DNA from: Limisphaerales bacterium
GTDB lineage: Bacteria; Verrucomicrobiota; Verrucomicrobiia; Limisphaerales; UBA1100
Assembly: GCA_014382585.1 (NCBI GenBank)
Contig: JACNJL010000059.1
Coordinates: forward strand, 1 to 49,943
DNA: 49,943 nucleotides
Reading direction: 5' to 3'
Position numbers and translations under genes: made by a program. The stretch's first letter is position 1, and each line of letters starts with the position of its first letter. The notes below the pieces were generated by a model, which made no database searches, was not told the DNA's origin, and worked only from the letters and a program-made list of their open reading frames with translations. Shown piece after piece: positions 1 to 8,756 of the stretch.

Positions 1-439
1 TGCAGAGCCGCACGCCGTCGATGATCGAGGCGTGGTTGAGTTCGTCGGAAATGACGGCGTCCTCGGGGCCGAGCAATGTCTCGAATAAACCGCCGTTGGC
101 GTCGAAGCAGGAGCTGTACAGAATCGTGTCCTCGGTGCCCAGAAACTCGGAAAGTTTGTCCTCGAGTTGCTTGTGAATTTTTTGCGTGCCGCAAATGAAG
201 CGCACGCTCGCGAGGCCGTAGCCCCATTCGTCGAGCGCCTCGCGCGCAGCGGCGACGACTTCCGGATGGCTCGCGAGGCCGAGGTAATTATTGGCGCACA
301 TGTTCAGCACCGGCGCCGTGCGGCCCACACCCACGCGCGCAGCTTGTGGCGTATCGATCACCCGCTCGGCCTTGTACAAACCGGCGGCGCGGATTTCGTC
401 GAGTTCAGTTTGGAGTTGGGTTTTTAGGTTGCCGTACAT
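1..439 (-). CDS. kbl: glycine C-acetyltransferase (2-amino-3-ketobutyrate CoA ligase), N-terminal part, cut by window edge
   Basis: Reading the minus strand from the ATG at 439 gives 146 codons that run off the left edge of the window. The frame holds typical alpha-oxoamine synthase stretches: [32 protein letters not shown] and [16 protein letters not shown]. Kbl is a PLP enzyme that splits 2-amino-3-oxobutyrate with CoA into glycine and acetyl-CoA. Complete family members are about 395 aa, so over half is missing here, including the PLP lysine. It lies directly downstream of tdh on the same strand, the usual two-gene threonine degradation unit. About 110 nt of repeat sequence separates the two genes. 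Identification is firm. Confidence 0.95.
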   Translation of the reverse strand, partial: MYGNLKTQLQTELDEIRAAGLYKAERVIDTPQAARVGVGRTAPVLNMCANNYLGLASHPEVVAAAREALDEWGYGLASVRFICGTQKIHKQLEDKLSEFLGTEDTILYSSCFDANGGLFETLLGPEDAVISDELNHASIIDGVRLC

Positions 440-456
440 TTGTCTTTCAATCGGAA

Positions 457-546
457 TGACCAATAACCAAACCCCCAATCCCCAACTTGGGCCACTGAGA
501 ATTGGTCATTCCTTGGTGATTGGTTCTTGGTCATTGGGCATTAATC
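457..546. repeat. dispersed intergenic repeat, copy 1 (CCAAT/TTGGTCATT type)
   Basis: The stretch between tdh and kbl is built from short words such as AATGACCAA, CCCCAATCCCCAA, TTGGTCATT and TTGGGCATT. Its two halves are roughly complementary (AATGACCAA against TTGGTCATT), so it can fold imperfectly. Similar material lies at 8757-8878 and 34492-34618. No coding sense is apparent. Confidence 0.7.
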
Positions 547-548
547 AT

Positions 549-1571
549 TCACCACTTCAATATTACCTTGCCGCTTTGGCCGCTCAGGGCGGTTTCAAAG
601 CCTTCCTCAAAGTCCTCAAACCCGAACCGGTGCGTGATTACAGGGGCGAGGTCAAGGCCGGCTTCGAGCAGGACGCTCATCTTGTACCATGTCTCGTACA
701 TTTCGCGGCCGTAGATGCCCTTGATGGTTAGCATGTTGAAGACCACGATGTTCCAGTCGATGGCCATCTCGCGCTCTGGAATGCCGAGCATGGCGATCTT
801 GCCGCCATGACACATGTTCGCAAGCATGTCGTTAAACGCATCCGGATTGCCGCTCATCTCGAGGCCCACATCAAAACCTTCGTCCATGCCCAGCTCGGCC
901 TGCACATCGGCGAGCTTTTCCTGCGCCACATTCACCGCGCGCGTCACGCCCATCTGCGTGGCGAGCTCGAGTCGGTACTCGTTGACATCCGTAATCACCA
1001 CGTGCCGCGCTCCGGCGTGGCGGGCGATGGCCGCGGACATGATCCCGATCGGCCCCGCGCCGGTGACCAGCACATCCTCGCCCAGCACCGGGAAACTCAA
1101 CGCCGAATGCGTGGCGTTGCCAAAGGGATCAAAGATCGACGCCACCTCGCGGTCGATGTCCGGTTTGTGCACCCACACGTTGGTCTGCGGCAGCGCGATG
1201 TACTCGGCGAAGGCCCCGGATCGCGTCACGCCGATGCCCGCCGTGTCATTGCACAAATGCCGCCGGCCGGCCATGCAGTTGCGGCAATGCCCACACACCA
1301 CGTGGCCCTCGCCACTGACGATCTCGCCCACGCTGAAATCCTTCACGTCCGCGCCGATCTCCACAATCTCGCCCACGAACTCGTGCCCCACCACCAGCGG
1401 CACCGGCACCGTCTTGCGCGCCCAATCGTCCCACTTATAAATGTGCAGGTCCGTGCCGCAAATGCCCGTGCGATCAATTTTAATCAACACATCGCGAGGC
1501 CCAGCCGTTGGGCGCGGCACTTCCTCCAGCCACAGCCCCGGCGCGTCCTCGCGTTTTACTAATGCTTTCAT
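549..1571 (-). CDS. tdh: L-threonine 3-dehydrogenase
   Basis: 340-aa zinc-dependent medium-chain dehydrogenase, oxidising L-threonine to 2-amino-3-oxobutyrate with NAD. The catalytic zinc ligands Cys38, His63 and Glu64 and the structural zinc cysteines 93, 96, 99 and 107 fall at the same residue numbers as in the well-known E. coli enzyme. The Rossmann motif GAGPIG follows. Length matches the family (about 341). The product feeds kbl immediately downstream. The start is the ATG at 1571, which has a -10-like TAGAAC ending 6 nt upstream and no Shine-Dalgarno sequence, so the message may be leaderless. Confidence 0.96.
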   Translation of the reverse strand: MKALVKREDAPGLWLEEVPRPTAGPRDVLIKIDRTGICGTDLHIYKWDDWARKTVPVPLVVGHEFVGEIVEIGADVKDFSVGEIVSGEGHVVCGHCRNCMAGRRHLCNDTAGIGVTRSGAFAEYIALPQTNVWVHKPDIDREVASIFDPFGNATHSALSFPVLGEDVLVTGAGPIGIMSAAIARHAGARHVVITDVNEYRLELATQMGVTRAVNVAQEKLADVQAELGMDEGFDVGLEMSGNPDAFNDMLANMCHGGKIAMLGIPEREMAIDWNIVVFNMLTIKGIYGREMYETWYKMSVLLEAGLDLAPVITHRFGFEDFEEGFETALSGQSGKVILKW

Positions 1572-1577
1572 TTGAGG

Positions 1578-1606
1578 GTTCTAGTTCGTGTAAATCATTT
1601 TGTGAA
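1578..1606 (-). promoter_or_regulatory. putative sigma-70-type promoter of tdh
   Basis: On the minus strand TTCACA (1606-1601), a 17-nt spacer and TAGAAC (1583-1578). The -10-like box ends 6 nt before the tdh ATG, so initiation would fall at the start codon. Assigned by pattern only. Confidence 0.5.
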
Positions 1607-1632
1607 TTGCAGTACGCGTCATAGAATTATAT

Positions 1633-1775
1633 TTACCAAGCCGTCCAGCCAACGTCGATGGTGAGATTGAGGCCGGTGGTGTAGCTGCCAGCTTCGCTGG
1701 CGAGGAAAATGAGCGCACGTGCCGCTCGCCAATCGAGCCGACCCCGACGATCAAAAAAGTTAGCCGTCCCTTCAT
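1633..1775 (-). pseudogene. fused scar: Gfo/Idh/MocA N-terminus joined to an SDR C-terminus
   Basis: From the ATG at 1775 the minus strand reads MKGRLTFLIVGVGSIGERHV, a typical start of a Gfo/Idh/MocA oxidoreductase with its nucleotide-binding loop. A second frame downstream reads RALIFLASEAGSYTTG, then LNLTIDVGWTAW and a stop at 1633, a typical short-chain dehydrogenase C-terminus. About 20 nt around 1711-1731 are meaningful in both frames: SIGERHVR in one and DWRAARA in the other. This looks like a deletion that joined two genes through a shared short sequence. The open frame crossing the junction is only 64 codons, so no working product is expected. Confidence 0.7.
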
Positions 1776-1855
1776 CTGACAGAAACGCTTGAATCGGTTC
1801 TTTCACAAATCATTGGGTTGATTTAATTGTACCGCCAACCACGGCCAGACTGCGA

Positions 1856-1861
1856 TATAAT
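1856..1861 (+). promoter_or_regulatory. putative -10 box for the M24 peptidase gene
   Basis: A perfect TATAAT ends 8 nt before the ATG at 1870. No convincing -35 is seen 16-18 nt upstream. The leader would be at most a few bases. Confidence 0.45.
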
Positions 1862-1869
1862 TGATTTAA

Positions 1870-2949
1870 ATGATGCCTGACATGTTTCCACAACTGGACC
1901 TCGATTTTTGTCTCAAGCGCCAGCGACGGCTGCTCGAAGTTTTGGAATCTGCCGAAGCCGACCGTGCAATTTTGACGAAGCCGGAACAGGTGTATTATTT
2001 CACCGGCTTCCGGCCACATCACTTGATGGCCGCCGCAGTGTGTATTGATGCCGAAGACTGTTTGCTCGTTGCGCCCAATGAAGAGCCGTCGCGGCATGCC
2101 GCTTCGCGGGTGGTCACTTTCGAGGCGCAGCGACTCTGCACGTTGCGGCAGGATCAACAACACGCCGCGGTTAAAACGCTAAAGGATGCTCTGCCCAATC
2201 CGGCCGCACGGGTGGCCACCGATGGTGTGTCGAGTTGGGAGGGGGTGGACATTGAGCCAGAGATTTTACAACTGCGCCGCCGCAAAGATGCCGATGAAGT
2301 GGCAATGATCCGCCACGCCATTAGGGGCACGGAGGCGATGTACGCGCGCGCGAGAGAAATCATCGTGCCGGGCATTACGGAGTTGCGCGTGTTCAATGAA
2401 CTTCAGTCGACCGCCGTGGAGACCATCGGCGAAATGCTCACCGGCACGGGAAACGACTACCAATGCAACGCTCCCGGTGGCCCGCCGCGCGATCGGGCCG
2501 CGGGCGACGGTGAACTTTATATTTTGGATCTCGGCCCCGCGTATCGCGGTTACTACGCGGACAACTGCCGCACGTTTGCGGTCAACGGCCAGCCGACTGA
2601 CGAGCAGCTGCGCGCGTACGAAGCCATCGTTTCGGTGCTTGATCATGTGGCCGCCACAGTGAAGCCGGGCGTGTCGTGCGCTGCATTGTACGCCGAAGCC
2701 AAAACGATGCTTGATGAGTACGAGCCAGATTCATTCTCTCACCACCTCGGCCACGGCATCGGGCTTTTCCCGCACGAAGCGCCCCGCTTGAATCCGAATT
2801 GGGACGACACCTTTCAGGAAGGCGAAGTGTTCACCGCCGAGCCGGGGCTGTACACCGATGCGCTCCGCGCGGGGATTCGCGTTGAGGAAAATTACCTCGT
2901 CACCGCCAACGGCGTGGAACAATTGACACGCTTCCCGACAGCGCTTTAA
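1870..2949 (+). CDS. M24-family aminopeptidase P (Xaa-Pro dipeptidase-like)
   Basis: 359-aa pita-bread-fold metallopeptidase. An N-terminal creatinase-like domain (about residues 1-130) precedes the catalytic M24 domain. The five expected metal ligands are visible: Asp220 (YILDLG), Asp231 (YYADNCRTF), His295 (HHLGHGIGLFPHE), Glu324 (FTAEPGLY) and Glu339 (GIRVEEN). Family members release an N-terminal residue next to proline or split Xaa-Pro dipeptides; the exact substrate cannot be read from sequence. There is no signal peptide, so it is probably cytoplasmic. Two consecutive ATGs (1870, 1873) are both possible starts. It appears monocistronic. Confidence 0.9.
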   Translation: MMPDMFPQLDLDFCLKRQRRLLEVLESAEADRAILTKPEQVYYFTGFRPHHLMAAAVCIDAEDCLLVAPNEEPSRHAASRVVTFEAQRLCTLRQDQQHAAVKTLKDALPNPAARVATDGVSSWEGVDIEPEILQLRRRKDADEVAMIRHAIRGTEAMYARAREIIVPGITELRVFNELQSTAVETIGEMLTGTGNDYQCNAPGGPPRDRAAGDGELYILDLGPAYRGYYADNCRTFAVNGQPTDEQLRAYEAIVSVLDHVAATVKPGVSCAALYAEAKTMLDEYEPDSFSHHLGHGIGLFPHEAPRLNPNWDDTFQEGEVFTAEPGLYTDALRAGIRVEENYLVTANGVEQLTRFPTAL

Positions 2950-3087
2950 GGGTTGTTGAAAAATTAACCGCGGATTCAATTAATTGGCTCAGCGCATACG
3001 CAGTTTGTTTGGTAACCGAGCCATCCGGTTTGCCGAGTCAGGTGCGGGCGAGGTCGAGGTTGTCCGAACCGCAGCGGCGCCCATAGT
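2950..3087. other. intergenic gap between convergent genes
   Basis: 138 nt between the ends of the M24 peptidase and the SDR. No gene, strong hairpin-plus-T-run terminator or repeat was recognised. Confidence 0.5.
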
Positions 3088-3876
3088 TTAATCTTTTGGC
3101 GTTGCGATTTCTTCGGCGGCACAGCCTTTAAAACGAATGCCGCCATCGACGGGGAGCACAACCCCGGTGATATAATCGGCGGCGGCGGAACAGAGAAATG
3201 CCGCGGCACTACCGATTTCATCCGGCCGACCCATCCGGCCCCACGGCAGTTTGGGGCCTTCTTGCTGGATGGTGACCTCGGTAAAATGCTCGCGCTCGCC
3301 GGGGGTATCGATCCAGCCCGGAGCAATGGCGTTGACGTTGATGCGATGTGGCAGCAGCTCGACGGACATCGACCGGGCAAGATGGTTTAGGCCGGCCTTG
3401 GCGGCGTTATAGCCGTTGGCGAGAGAGAGCGGCATTTCACCGTGCACGCTGGAAATAAACACAATCTTGCCGCCGCCGCCGCGGTCGACCATATGCTGCG
3501 CCACGATTTGTCCGATATGAAATCCGCCGGTCAACGTCCGCTGCAATGTCTTTTCAAAAAGGTCCGGATCAGAATCTAGAAACCCAATTTTCTGGCTGAA
3601 AGCGGGGTTGCTGATGAGGATGTCGATGCGGTCGGTGGCCTTGAGCGCGTCGGCCAACATTTGCTCGCAGCCGGCCCGCGAAAATGCGTCGGCCTCGATG
3701 GGGGTACATTGGCGGCCTAGCGCGCGGATCGCGTCAGCGGTCGCCGCGAGGTCCGGGCTGCTGGGGCGGTCATTGAGCAAAATGTCCGCGCCGTGCCGTG
3801 CCAGCTCGAGCGCGCAGCCTTTGCCAATGCCGCGGCCGCCGCCGGTGACTAATGCGATTTTACCGGTTAGATTCAT
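3088..3876 (-). CDS. short-chain dehydrogenase/reductase (SDR) family oxidoreductase
   Basis: 262-aa classical SDR. The cofactor loop TGGGRGIG lies at residues 11-18 and the catalytic Tyr156-x3-Lys160 in NGYNAAK, with a serine pair just before at 142-143. The PG motif (NAIAPGWIDTPGE) and a C-terminal ITGVVLPVDGG segment are also typical. The length is normal for FabG-like enzymes. The substrate is unknown, since sugar, alcohol and oxoacyl reductases share this fold. There is no partner gene; the upstream sequence is a decayed remnant, so this gene may be the survivor of a larger cluster. Confidence 0.9.
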   Translation of the reverse strand: MNLTGKIALVTGGGRGIGKGCALELARHGADILLNDRPSSPDLAATADAIRALGRQCTPIEADAFSRAGCEQMLADALKATDRIDILISNPAFSQKIGFLDSDPDLFEKTLQRTLTGGFHIGQIVAQHMVDRGGGGKIVFISSVHGEMPLSLANGYNAAKAGLNHLARSMSVELLPHRINVNAIAPGWIDTPGEREHFTEVTIQQEGPKLPWGRMGRPDEIGSAAAFLCSAAADYITGVVLPVDGGIRFKGCAAEEIATPKD

Positions 3877-3879
3877 TGT

Positions 3880-4165
3880 TTAATTCAGATCACCCAACTG
3901 CATGGCGCCAGCCGAACGTTCCATGGACCAGCCGTGGAACTCGCTGCCTGCGATGAGCATTTGTGCGCCGAGTTGATTTAGTTTTTAAGGTCACCGGGGC
4001 CGGCGTTGTTGCGGTCCACAGCGGCCAACGCACCCAGTGTGTTGTGCATCACCTTCACGGCAGTCTCGAGTTGTTCGATCTGTGTGGCCTAGTCGCCCTT
4101 CTCCTTCGCGTGGCCCGCGAGTCGCACGGCCTCGAGGCGCGTGAAATAATGCAGCGCAATATGGA
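3880..4165 (-). pseudogene. decayed protein-coding remnant of unknown family
   Basis: The minus strand holds about 95 codons of protein-like sequence broken by two lesions. The first part reads YFTRLEAVRLAGHAKEKGD and then hits an in-frame TAG, continuing as ATQIEQLETAVKVMHNTLGA and RNNAGPGDLK. After a run of five A (around 3983-3987) the sense continues one frame over as LNQLGAQMLIAGSEFHGWSM and ends MQLGDLN at 3880. Restoring one A to the run joins the two frames as GDLKKLNQLGAQ. I do not recognise the family. The N-terminal side appears to be missing. Confidence 0.5.
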
Positions 4166-4206
4166 GCCCGAAGGTGGAAGATTCAAGAACCAAGGATCAA
4201 TCTTTT

Positions 4207-4236
4207 TTGACAAGGGACCACCGCACTCCATATAAG
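4207..4236 (+). promoter_or_regulatory. putative upstream sigma-70 promoter of the PVC cytochrome gene
   Basis: A perfect TTGACA (4207-4212), an 18-nt spacer and TATAAG (4231-4236). It lies upstream of a second promoter-like pair that abuts the start codon, suggesting tandem promoters. Confidence 0.45.
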
Positions 4237-4249
4237 CCGGGGCATTTTC

Positions 4250-4277
4250 TTGAACCTTTTCATCCGCTCGTTATCAT
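4250..4277 (+). promoter_or_regulatory. putative start-proximal promoter of the PVC cytochrome gene
   Basis: TTGAAC (4250-4255), 16-nt spacer, TATCAT (4272-4277), then exactly 6 nt to the ATG at 4284. No Shine-Dalgarno sequence lies between. It matches the leaderless layout seen at other genes in this window. Confidence 0.55.
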
Positions 4278-4283
4278 CGACGA

Positions 4284-7076
4284 ATGCTACGCCTATTCCT
4301 CTCGATAGTTTTGATTGGGTTCGGGTTGTCGGCGGCGCCGGGGCCGCTTTCGCCGGCGCAGGCGCTCAAGGCGTTTCAAATGGAGAAGGGTGTGCGGGTG
4401 GAATTGGCGGCGGCGGAACCGCAGGTGAAGGATCCGGTGGCGATGTGTTTTGATGACGCGGGGCGGATGTTTGTGGTGGAAGGGCGCGGGTATCCGTTTC
4501 TACCGGCGAAGGATGGCAAAGGGAAAACGCCGCCCAAGCTGGGCACGGTGGCGTTGCTGGAGGATACCGATGGCGACGGACGATTTGAGAAGCGCACCAC
4601 GTACGCCGAGGGGTTCACCTTTCCCAATGGCATCCTGCCGTGGAAGGGCGGCGTGTTCGTCACGTGCGCGCCGGATATTTGGTATCTCAAGGACACCACC
4701 GGCGATGGCAAAGCGGATGTGCGGCAAATCGTATTGACCGGTTTCGGCACCAAGAGCAGCAGCGAACAACTCCGTGTCGCCAGCCCCACGCTCGGGCCTG
4801 ATGGCTGGGTGTACGTCACTAGCGGACTCACGGATGCGAGCGTAACCAGTCCGCTGCATCCGAAGCGTAAACCGGTTGTTTCCAAACGGCAGGACGGCCG
4901 CTTTCATCCGGAGAGCTTTGTGTATGAACCACTCGCAGGCACTGGCCAGTTCGGCCAATGCTTTGATGCCGCCGGCAACCGCTTTGTTTCCAGCAACCGC
5001 AACCCGCTCATGCACGTCGTCGTGGCGCCCGGGCTGCTGCAGCGCAATCCGCATTATTCGTTCACTGACACCATCGAGAACGTCATCCCTGCCGCGGCCA
5101 AGGTCTATCCGCTGAGCCCCGACACCACGGCGGCGAGCTACATTCCCAGCCTCATCAGCCGCCAACACGCCGGCACTTACACCAGCGCCAGCGGCATCGT
5201 CATCCGCGGACGCAGTGCGTTCATTTGCGAGCCCGCGCAAAACCTCGTGCAACGCCAAGTGCTTACCCCCGCCGGCGCCACCTACACCGCCGCGCATCCC
5301 TCGCCTGGCCGCGATTTTCTGGCCACGCCCGACCAATGGTTTCGCCCCGTCCACACCACCGTCGGCCCTGACGGCGCGTTGTACCTGTGCGACATGGTCC
5401 GCCAATACATCGACCACCCGCGCTATCTCCCCGAGAACATCCGCGGCCAGCTCCCCTTCAAAGCCGGTACCAACCACGGACGCATTTGGCGCATCCAACT
5501 GTCCACCCCCGCCTCGCCCAAGCCTAGCGCCACCCACCCAAACTTGGCCACTCATCCAAACTTAACCATCCGCCAAGGCAAGTTTCCGGAAACGGCCGTC
5601 GAGGATTTGTTGAAACAAGCCGGGTCGAAGGACGCGAATGCGCGTTTTCTGGCGGTGTTGCAGTTGAGCAAACAGAACCATGCTCGCAAGGCCGATGTGC
5701 TGGCGGCGGCGCTCATGAAAGATCCCAACGATCAGTGGCTGCGCGCCGCGGTGTTCAATGCGCTTTCCAAAGGGGAATCCATGGCCGTTTTGGATTTCAT
5801 CCGATCACAGCCGTACCGAGTGGATGGCATGACCCGATCTAGTTTACTCACGGCCCTCAAGGAACTGGGCGAAATCGTTGCGCAAGATTGTACGCCGGAC
5901 CAAATGATTTTCTTTTGGAACCTCGGCACGCAAATGGCCCAACCGAAACTCAAGAAGGAGCCGGTCAATATTTCGGTTTGGGAACGGGTCGCCTTTCTCA
6001 ACGGGCTGATCCTCGGAGCCAAAAAGAAGGGCGTGACGCTCACCGCCACGCATCCCGATGCGCATCCCCTGCGAAACTTCATCCCGCTGAAATCCAAACT
6101 AACGCCGGCCGAAATCAAGACTCAGTATGACCGCAACGAACTGCCCATGGACGTGGTGGCTGACTTTACGATTAAATCAACGCTGGGCTCGGCTCGGAAT
6201 TCCGTAGTGGCAGGCATCTCATTACCACGCCGCTTTGCCGCCATCGAGTTGATGGGCCATACAGACTACGATTATGCCGGCGACACATTGCTGCGCTTAC
6301 TGAGGCCCCTTGATGATCAAACCGACATCGGCCTTCGCGCGCCTGAAATCCAATCCGCCGCCATCCAAGCCCTCGCCAACCTAAACGATGCACGCGTCAC
6401 CCCAATCCTGCTCGAACCGAAAGAGTGGACGAGCTACAATCCGACGGTTCGGGAATCCATCTTAGGCATGGCCACCAGCCGCGCCCTACACCACCCCGCC
6501 CTCATGGACGCCCTCGAAAAGGGCACTGTGCCCGTCCACGCTCTTTCCCCCGCGCGACGGCGGTCGTTGGAACGCAGCAAAACCATCGGCGCGCGGGCCA
6601 AGAAGCTGTTTGCCCAACACGCCGGGGGCGATCGGATGAAAGCGTACGAAGCCGCCCAGCCGATTTTGAAAATGAAAGCCGACGCCGCCAATGGCGCGAA
6701 GATGTTCACGCGCGCGTGCGCCCTCTGCCACACCCACAGCGGCCAAGGCCACGCGGTGGGACCGGATCTCACCGGCCTGCGTAATCAACCCGCCGCCACG
6801 CTGCTGCTCCACATCATCGTGCCCAACCACGAAGTCCAAGGCGCCTACACGCTTTACGAGGTGGACACCCAGGACAACCAAACCTTCGCCGGTCTCCTCG
6901 CCGCCGACACGCCCGACCAAATCACCCTCAAGCTCCCGCTCGGCCTCACCCAAACCATCCTCCGGAAAAACATCAAGACCCTCCGCGCCAGCGCCAAGTC
7001 ATTGATGCCCGAGCAACTGGAAAAGGCGATGACCCAGCAGGAGCTAGCCGATCTGCTTACGTTTTTGAAAAAGTAA
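4284..7076 (+). CDS. PVC-type haem-binding CxxCH protein with sorbosone dehydrogenase-like beta-propeller and HEAT-like repeats
   Basis: 930 aa. A signal peptide covers about residues 1-18 (MLRLFLSIVLIGFGLSAAPG). Residues about 40-400 resemble the beta-propeller of membrane-bound dehydrogenase-like proteins common in Planctomycetes and Verrucomicrobia (EDTDGDGRFEKRT, LYLCDMVRQYIDHPRY). About 430-750 is helical and HEAT-like. The C-terminus is a single-haem cytochrome c domain with CALCH at Cys812-His816 followed by GPDLTG. It is probably periplasmic and passes electrons from oxidation of a small, perhaps sugar-derived substrate. The real substrate is unknown. A secreted sulfatase follows on the same strand. 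Confidence 0.88.
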   Translation: MLRLFLSIVLIGFGLSAAPGPLSPAQALKAFQMEKGVRVELAAAEPQVKDPVAMCFDDAGRMFVVEGRGYPFLPAKDGKGKTPPKLGTVALLEDTDGDGRFEKRTTYAEGFTFPNGILPWKGGVFVTCAPDIWYLKDTTGDGKADVRQIVLTGFGTKSSSEQLRVASPTLGPDGWVYVTSGLTDASVTSPLHPKRKPVVSKRQDGRFHPESFVYEPLAGTGQFGQCFDAAGNRFVSSNRNPLMHVVVAPGLLQRNPHYSFTDTIENVIPAAAKVYPLSPDTTAASYIPSLISRQHAGTYTSASGIVIRGRSAFICEPAQNLVQRQVLTPAGATYTAAHPSPGRDFLATPDQWFRPVHTTVGPDGALYLCDMVRQYIDHPRYLPENIRGQLPFKAGTNHGRIWRIQLSTPASPKPSATHPNLATHPNLTIRQGKFPETAVEDLLKQAGSKDANARFLAVLQLSKQNHARKADVLAAALMKDPNDQWLRAAVFNALSKGESMAVLDFIRSQPYRVDGMTRSSLLTALKELGEIVAQDCTPDQMIFFWNLGTQMAQPKLKKEPVNISVWERVAFLNGLILGAKKKGVTLTATHPDAHPLRNFIPLKSKLTPAEIKTQYDRNELPMDVVADFTIKSTLGSARNSVVAGISLPRRFAAIELMGHTDYDYAGDTLLRLLRPLDDQTDIGLRAPEIQSAAIQALANLNDARVTPILLEPKEWTSYNPTVRESILGMATSRALHHPALMDALEKGTVPVHALSPARRRSLERSKTIGARAKKLFAQHAGGDRMKAYEAAQPILKMKADAANGAKMFTRACALCHTHSGQGHAVGPDLTGLRNQPAATLLLHIIVPNHEVQGAYTLYEVDTQDNQTFAGLLAADTPDQITLKLPLGLTQTILRKNIKTLRASAKSLMPEQLEKAMTQQELADLLTFLKK

Positions 7077-7082
7077 TTCACC

Positions 7083-7182
7083 ACTGAGACACAGAGGGCA
7101 CAGAGGGCACAGAGGGCACAGAGGGCACAGAGGGCACAGAGGGCACAGAGTTTTGACCCATTACATCTCTGTGTCTCTATGA
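7083..7182. repeat. 9-nt tandem repeat with flanking inverted ends
   Basis: About six copies of ACAGAGGGC follow the cytochrome stop, preceded by CTGAGACACAGAG and followed by TCTCTGTGTCTCTA. The flanks are complementary, so the whole can fold with the tandem part in the loop region. Copy number is likely variable. Nothing coding is seen; the sulfatase start lies at 7278. Confidence 0.8.
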
Positions 7183-7277
7183 TAAAATATATCGCCGGAT
7201 TTCATTGCGCCCGCCCCCAAAAAGGCGCACGATGCCCCAACACCTTCCCCCATCACACGGCGGAAGCCTCTTCAGAA

Positions 7278-8753
7278 ATGAAAATTGGAAAACGAATTTT
7301 GCTGATGCTCGCGGCCCTTGTGACGGTTGCGCTACCCGCCGCCGAGAAAAACATCGTCTTCGTCATCGCCGATGACCTCAGCCCCACGCTTGGTTGCTAC
7401 GGTGATATGACCGCCGTCACGCCGAACATCGATCGCCTCGCCGCTGACGGCACGCTCTTTCGCTACGCCTTCGCCACCACCGCCAGTTGCAGCGCCAGCC
7501 GCTCGGTCATACTCAGCGGACTGCACAATCATCGCAACGGCCACTACGGTCACCTCCACGCGTATCACAAATTCAGCAGCTTCCCGTGGGTACAGACGCT
7601 GCCCGTGCTGCTCGCCAAAGCCGGCTACCGCACCGCCCGCGTTGGCAAACATCACAACGGGCCGGAGGATATTTATTTCTTTGAAACAAAAATCAATGCC
7701 AACAGCCGCAGCACCGTCGAAATGGCCAACAGCTGCGAGGCATTTATTAAGGCCGACGACAACAAGCCGTTCTTTTTATACTACGCCACCAGCGACCCTC
7801 ATCGCGGCGGCGGCGACGCCAACGAGCTGCCGCACAAACCCAATCGGTTCGGCAACAAACCCAACAAAGGCGCGTACCCCGGCGTGAAGGAAGTTTTTTA
7901 TGACCCCGCCAAAGTCACCGTGCCGCCTTTCCTGCCGGACACCCCCGAGACCCGCGCCGAGCTGGCGCAGTATTATCAGAGCACCTCGCGCGTGGACCAA
8001 GGGCTCGGGCGGTTGATGGAGATCCTCAAGAAAAACGGCAAGTGGGAAAACACGATTATTATTTTCACCAGCGACCACGGCATGGCCTTCGCCGGCGGCA
8101 AAACCACCGTCTACGAAGGCGGCCTTCGCGTGCCCTTCATTGTACGCAATCCGTACCAAAAAGAACGCGGCAATACCAACAACGCGATGCTTTCCTTCGT
8201 GGACATCGTGCCGACGCTGCTCGACTTCGCCGGCGGTTACGACGCCAAGACCGGCGCCGCCAAACCCGAACTGGCCATGATGCCCGCCGGTCGCGGCACC
8301 AAAAAAGGCCCGTACAAATTTCACGGCCGCTCATTCCTCCCCATCCTCGCCGATAAAAATCCGAAGGACTGGGATCAAGTCAACGCCAGTCACACCTTTC
8401 ACGAAATCCAAATGTACTACCCCATGCGCGTCGTGCGCGACCGCAAGTACAAACTCATCTGGAACATTGCCCACCCGCTCCCCTACCCCTTCGCCAGCGA
8501 TCTCTGGGCTGCGCCCAGTTGGCAGGCACAATGGAAAAAAGGGCAAAGCGCCCCGTACGGAAAAAAGACCGTGCGCGAATACATCAACCGCCCGCAGTTC
8601 GAACTATTCGATATCAGCGCCGACCCCAACGAAGCGGTCAACCTCGCCACCGACGCGAAATACGCCAAGGTCTTGGAAGAATACAAGGCGAAGCTGAAAA
8701 AATTCCAGCAAGATACGCAAGACCCGTGGGTGCTCAAGTGGCGCTACGAGTAG
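7278..8753 (+). CDS. secreted sulfatase (alkaline phosphatase superfamily, family S1-like)
   Basis: 491 aa from the ATG at 7278. That start gives a good signal peptide (MKIGKRILLMLAALVTVALP); a longer frame from 7179 begins in repeat-derived sequence and is unlikely. Metal-binding NIVFVIADDLSPTLGCYGD is followed by the formylglycine site CSASR at Cys71-Arg75, a CxAxR variant of the usual C/SxPxR. SDHGMAF and an IIFTSDHG segment form the second metal site. It hydrolyses sulfate esters, most plausibly on algal or host polysaccharides, in the periplasm or outside. Activation needs a formylglycine-generating enzyme that is not in this window. Confidence 0.92.
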   Translation: MKIGKRILLMLAALVTVALPAAEKNIVFVIADDLSPTLGCYGDMTAVTPNIDRLAADGTLFRYAFATTASCSASRSVILSGLHNHRNGHYGHLHAYHKFSSFPWVQTLPVLLAKAGYRTARVGKHHNGPEDIYFFETKINANSRSTVEMANSCEAFIKADDNKPFFLYYATSDPHRGGGDANELPHKPNRFGNKPNKGAYPGVKEVFYDPAKVTVPPFLPDTPETRAELAQYYQSTSRVDQGLGRLMEILKKNGKWENTIIIFTSDHGMAFAGGKTTVYEGGLRVPFIVRNPYQKERGNTNNAMLSFVDIVPTLLDFAGGYDAKTGAAKPELAMMPAGRGTKKGPYKFHGRSFLPILADKNPKDWDQVNASHTFHEIQMYYPMRVVRDRKYKLIWNIAHPLPYPFASDLWAAPSWQAQWKKGQSAPYGKKTVREYINRPQFELFDISADPNEAVNLATDAKYAKVLEEYKAKLKKFQQDTQDPWVLKWRYE

Positions 8754-8756
8754 GGT

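Noticed and set aside
4500-5555. Long minus-strand frame opposite the PVC cytochrome gene
   Set aside because: Typical GC-rich antisense shadow with no motif; the plus-strand gene is secure.
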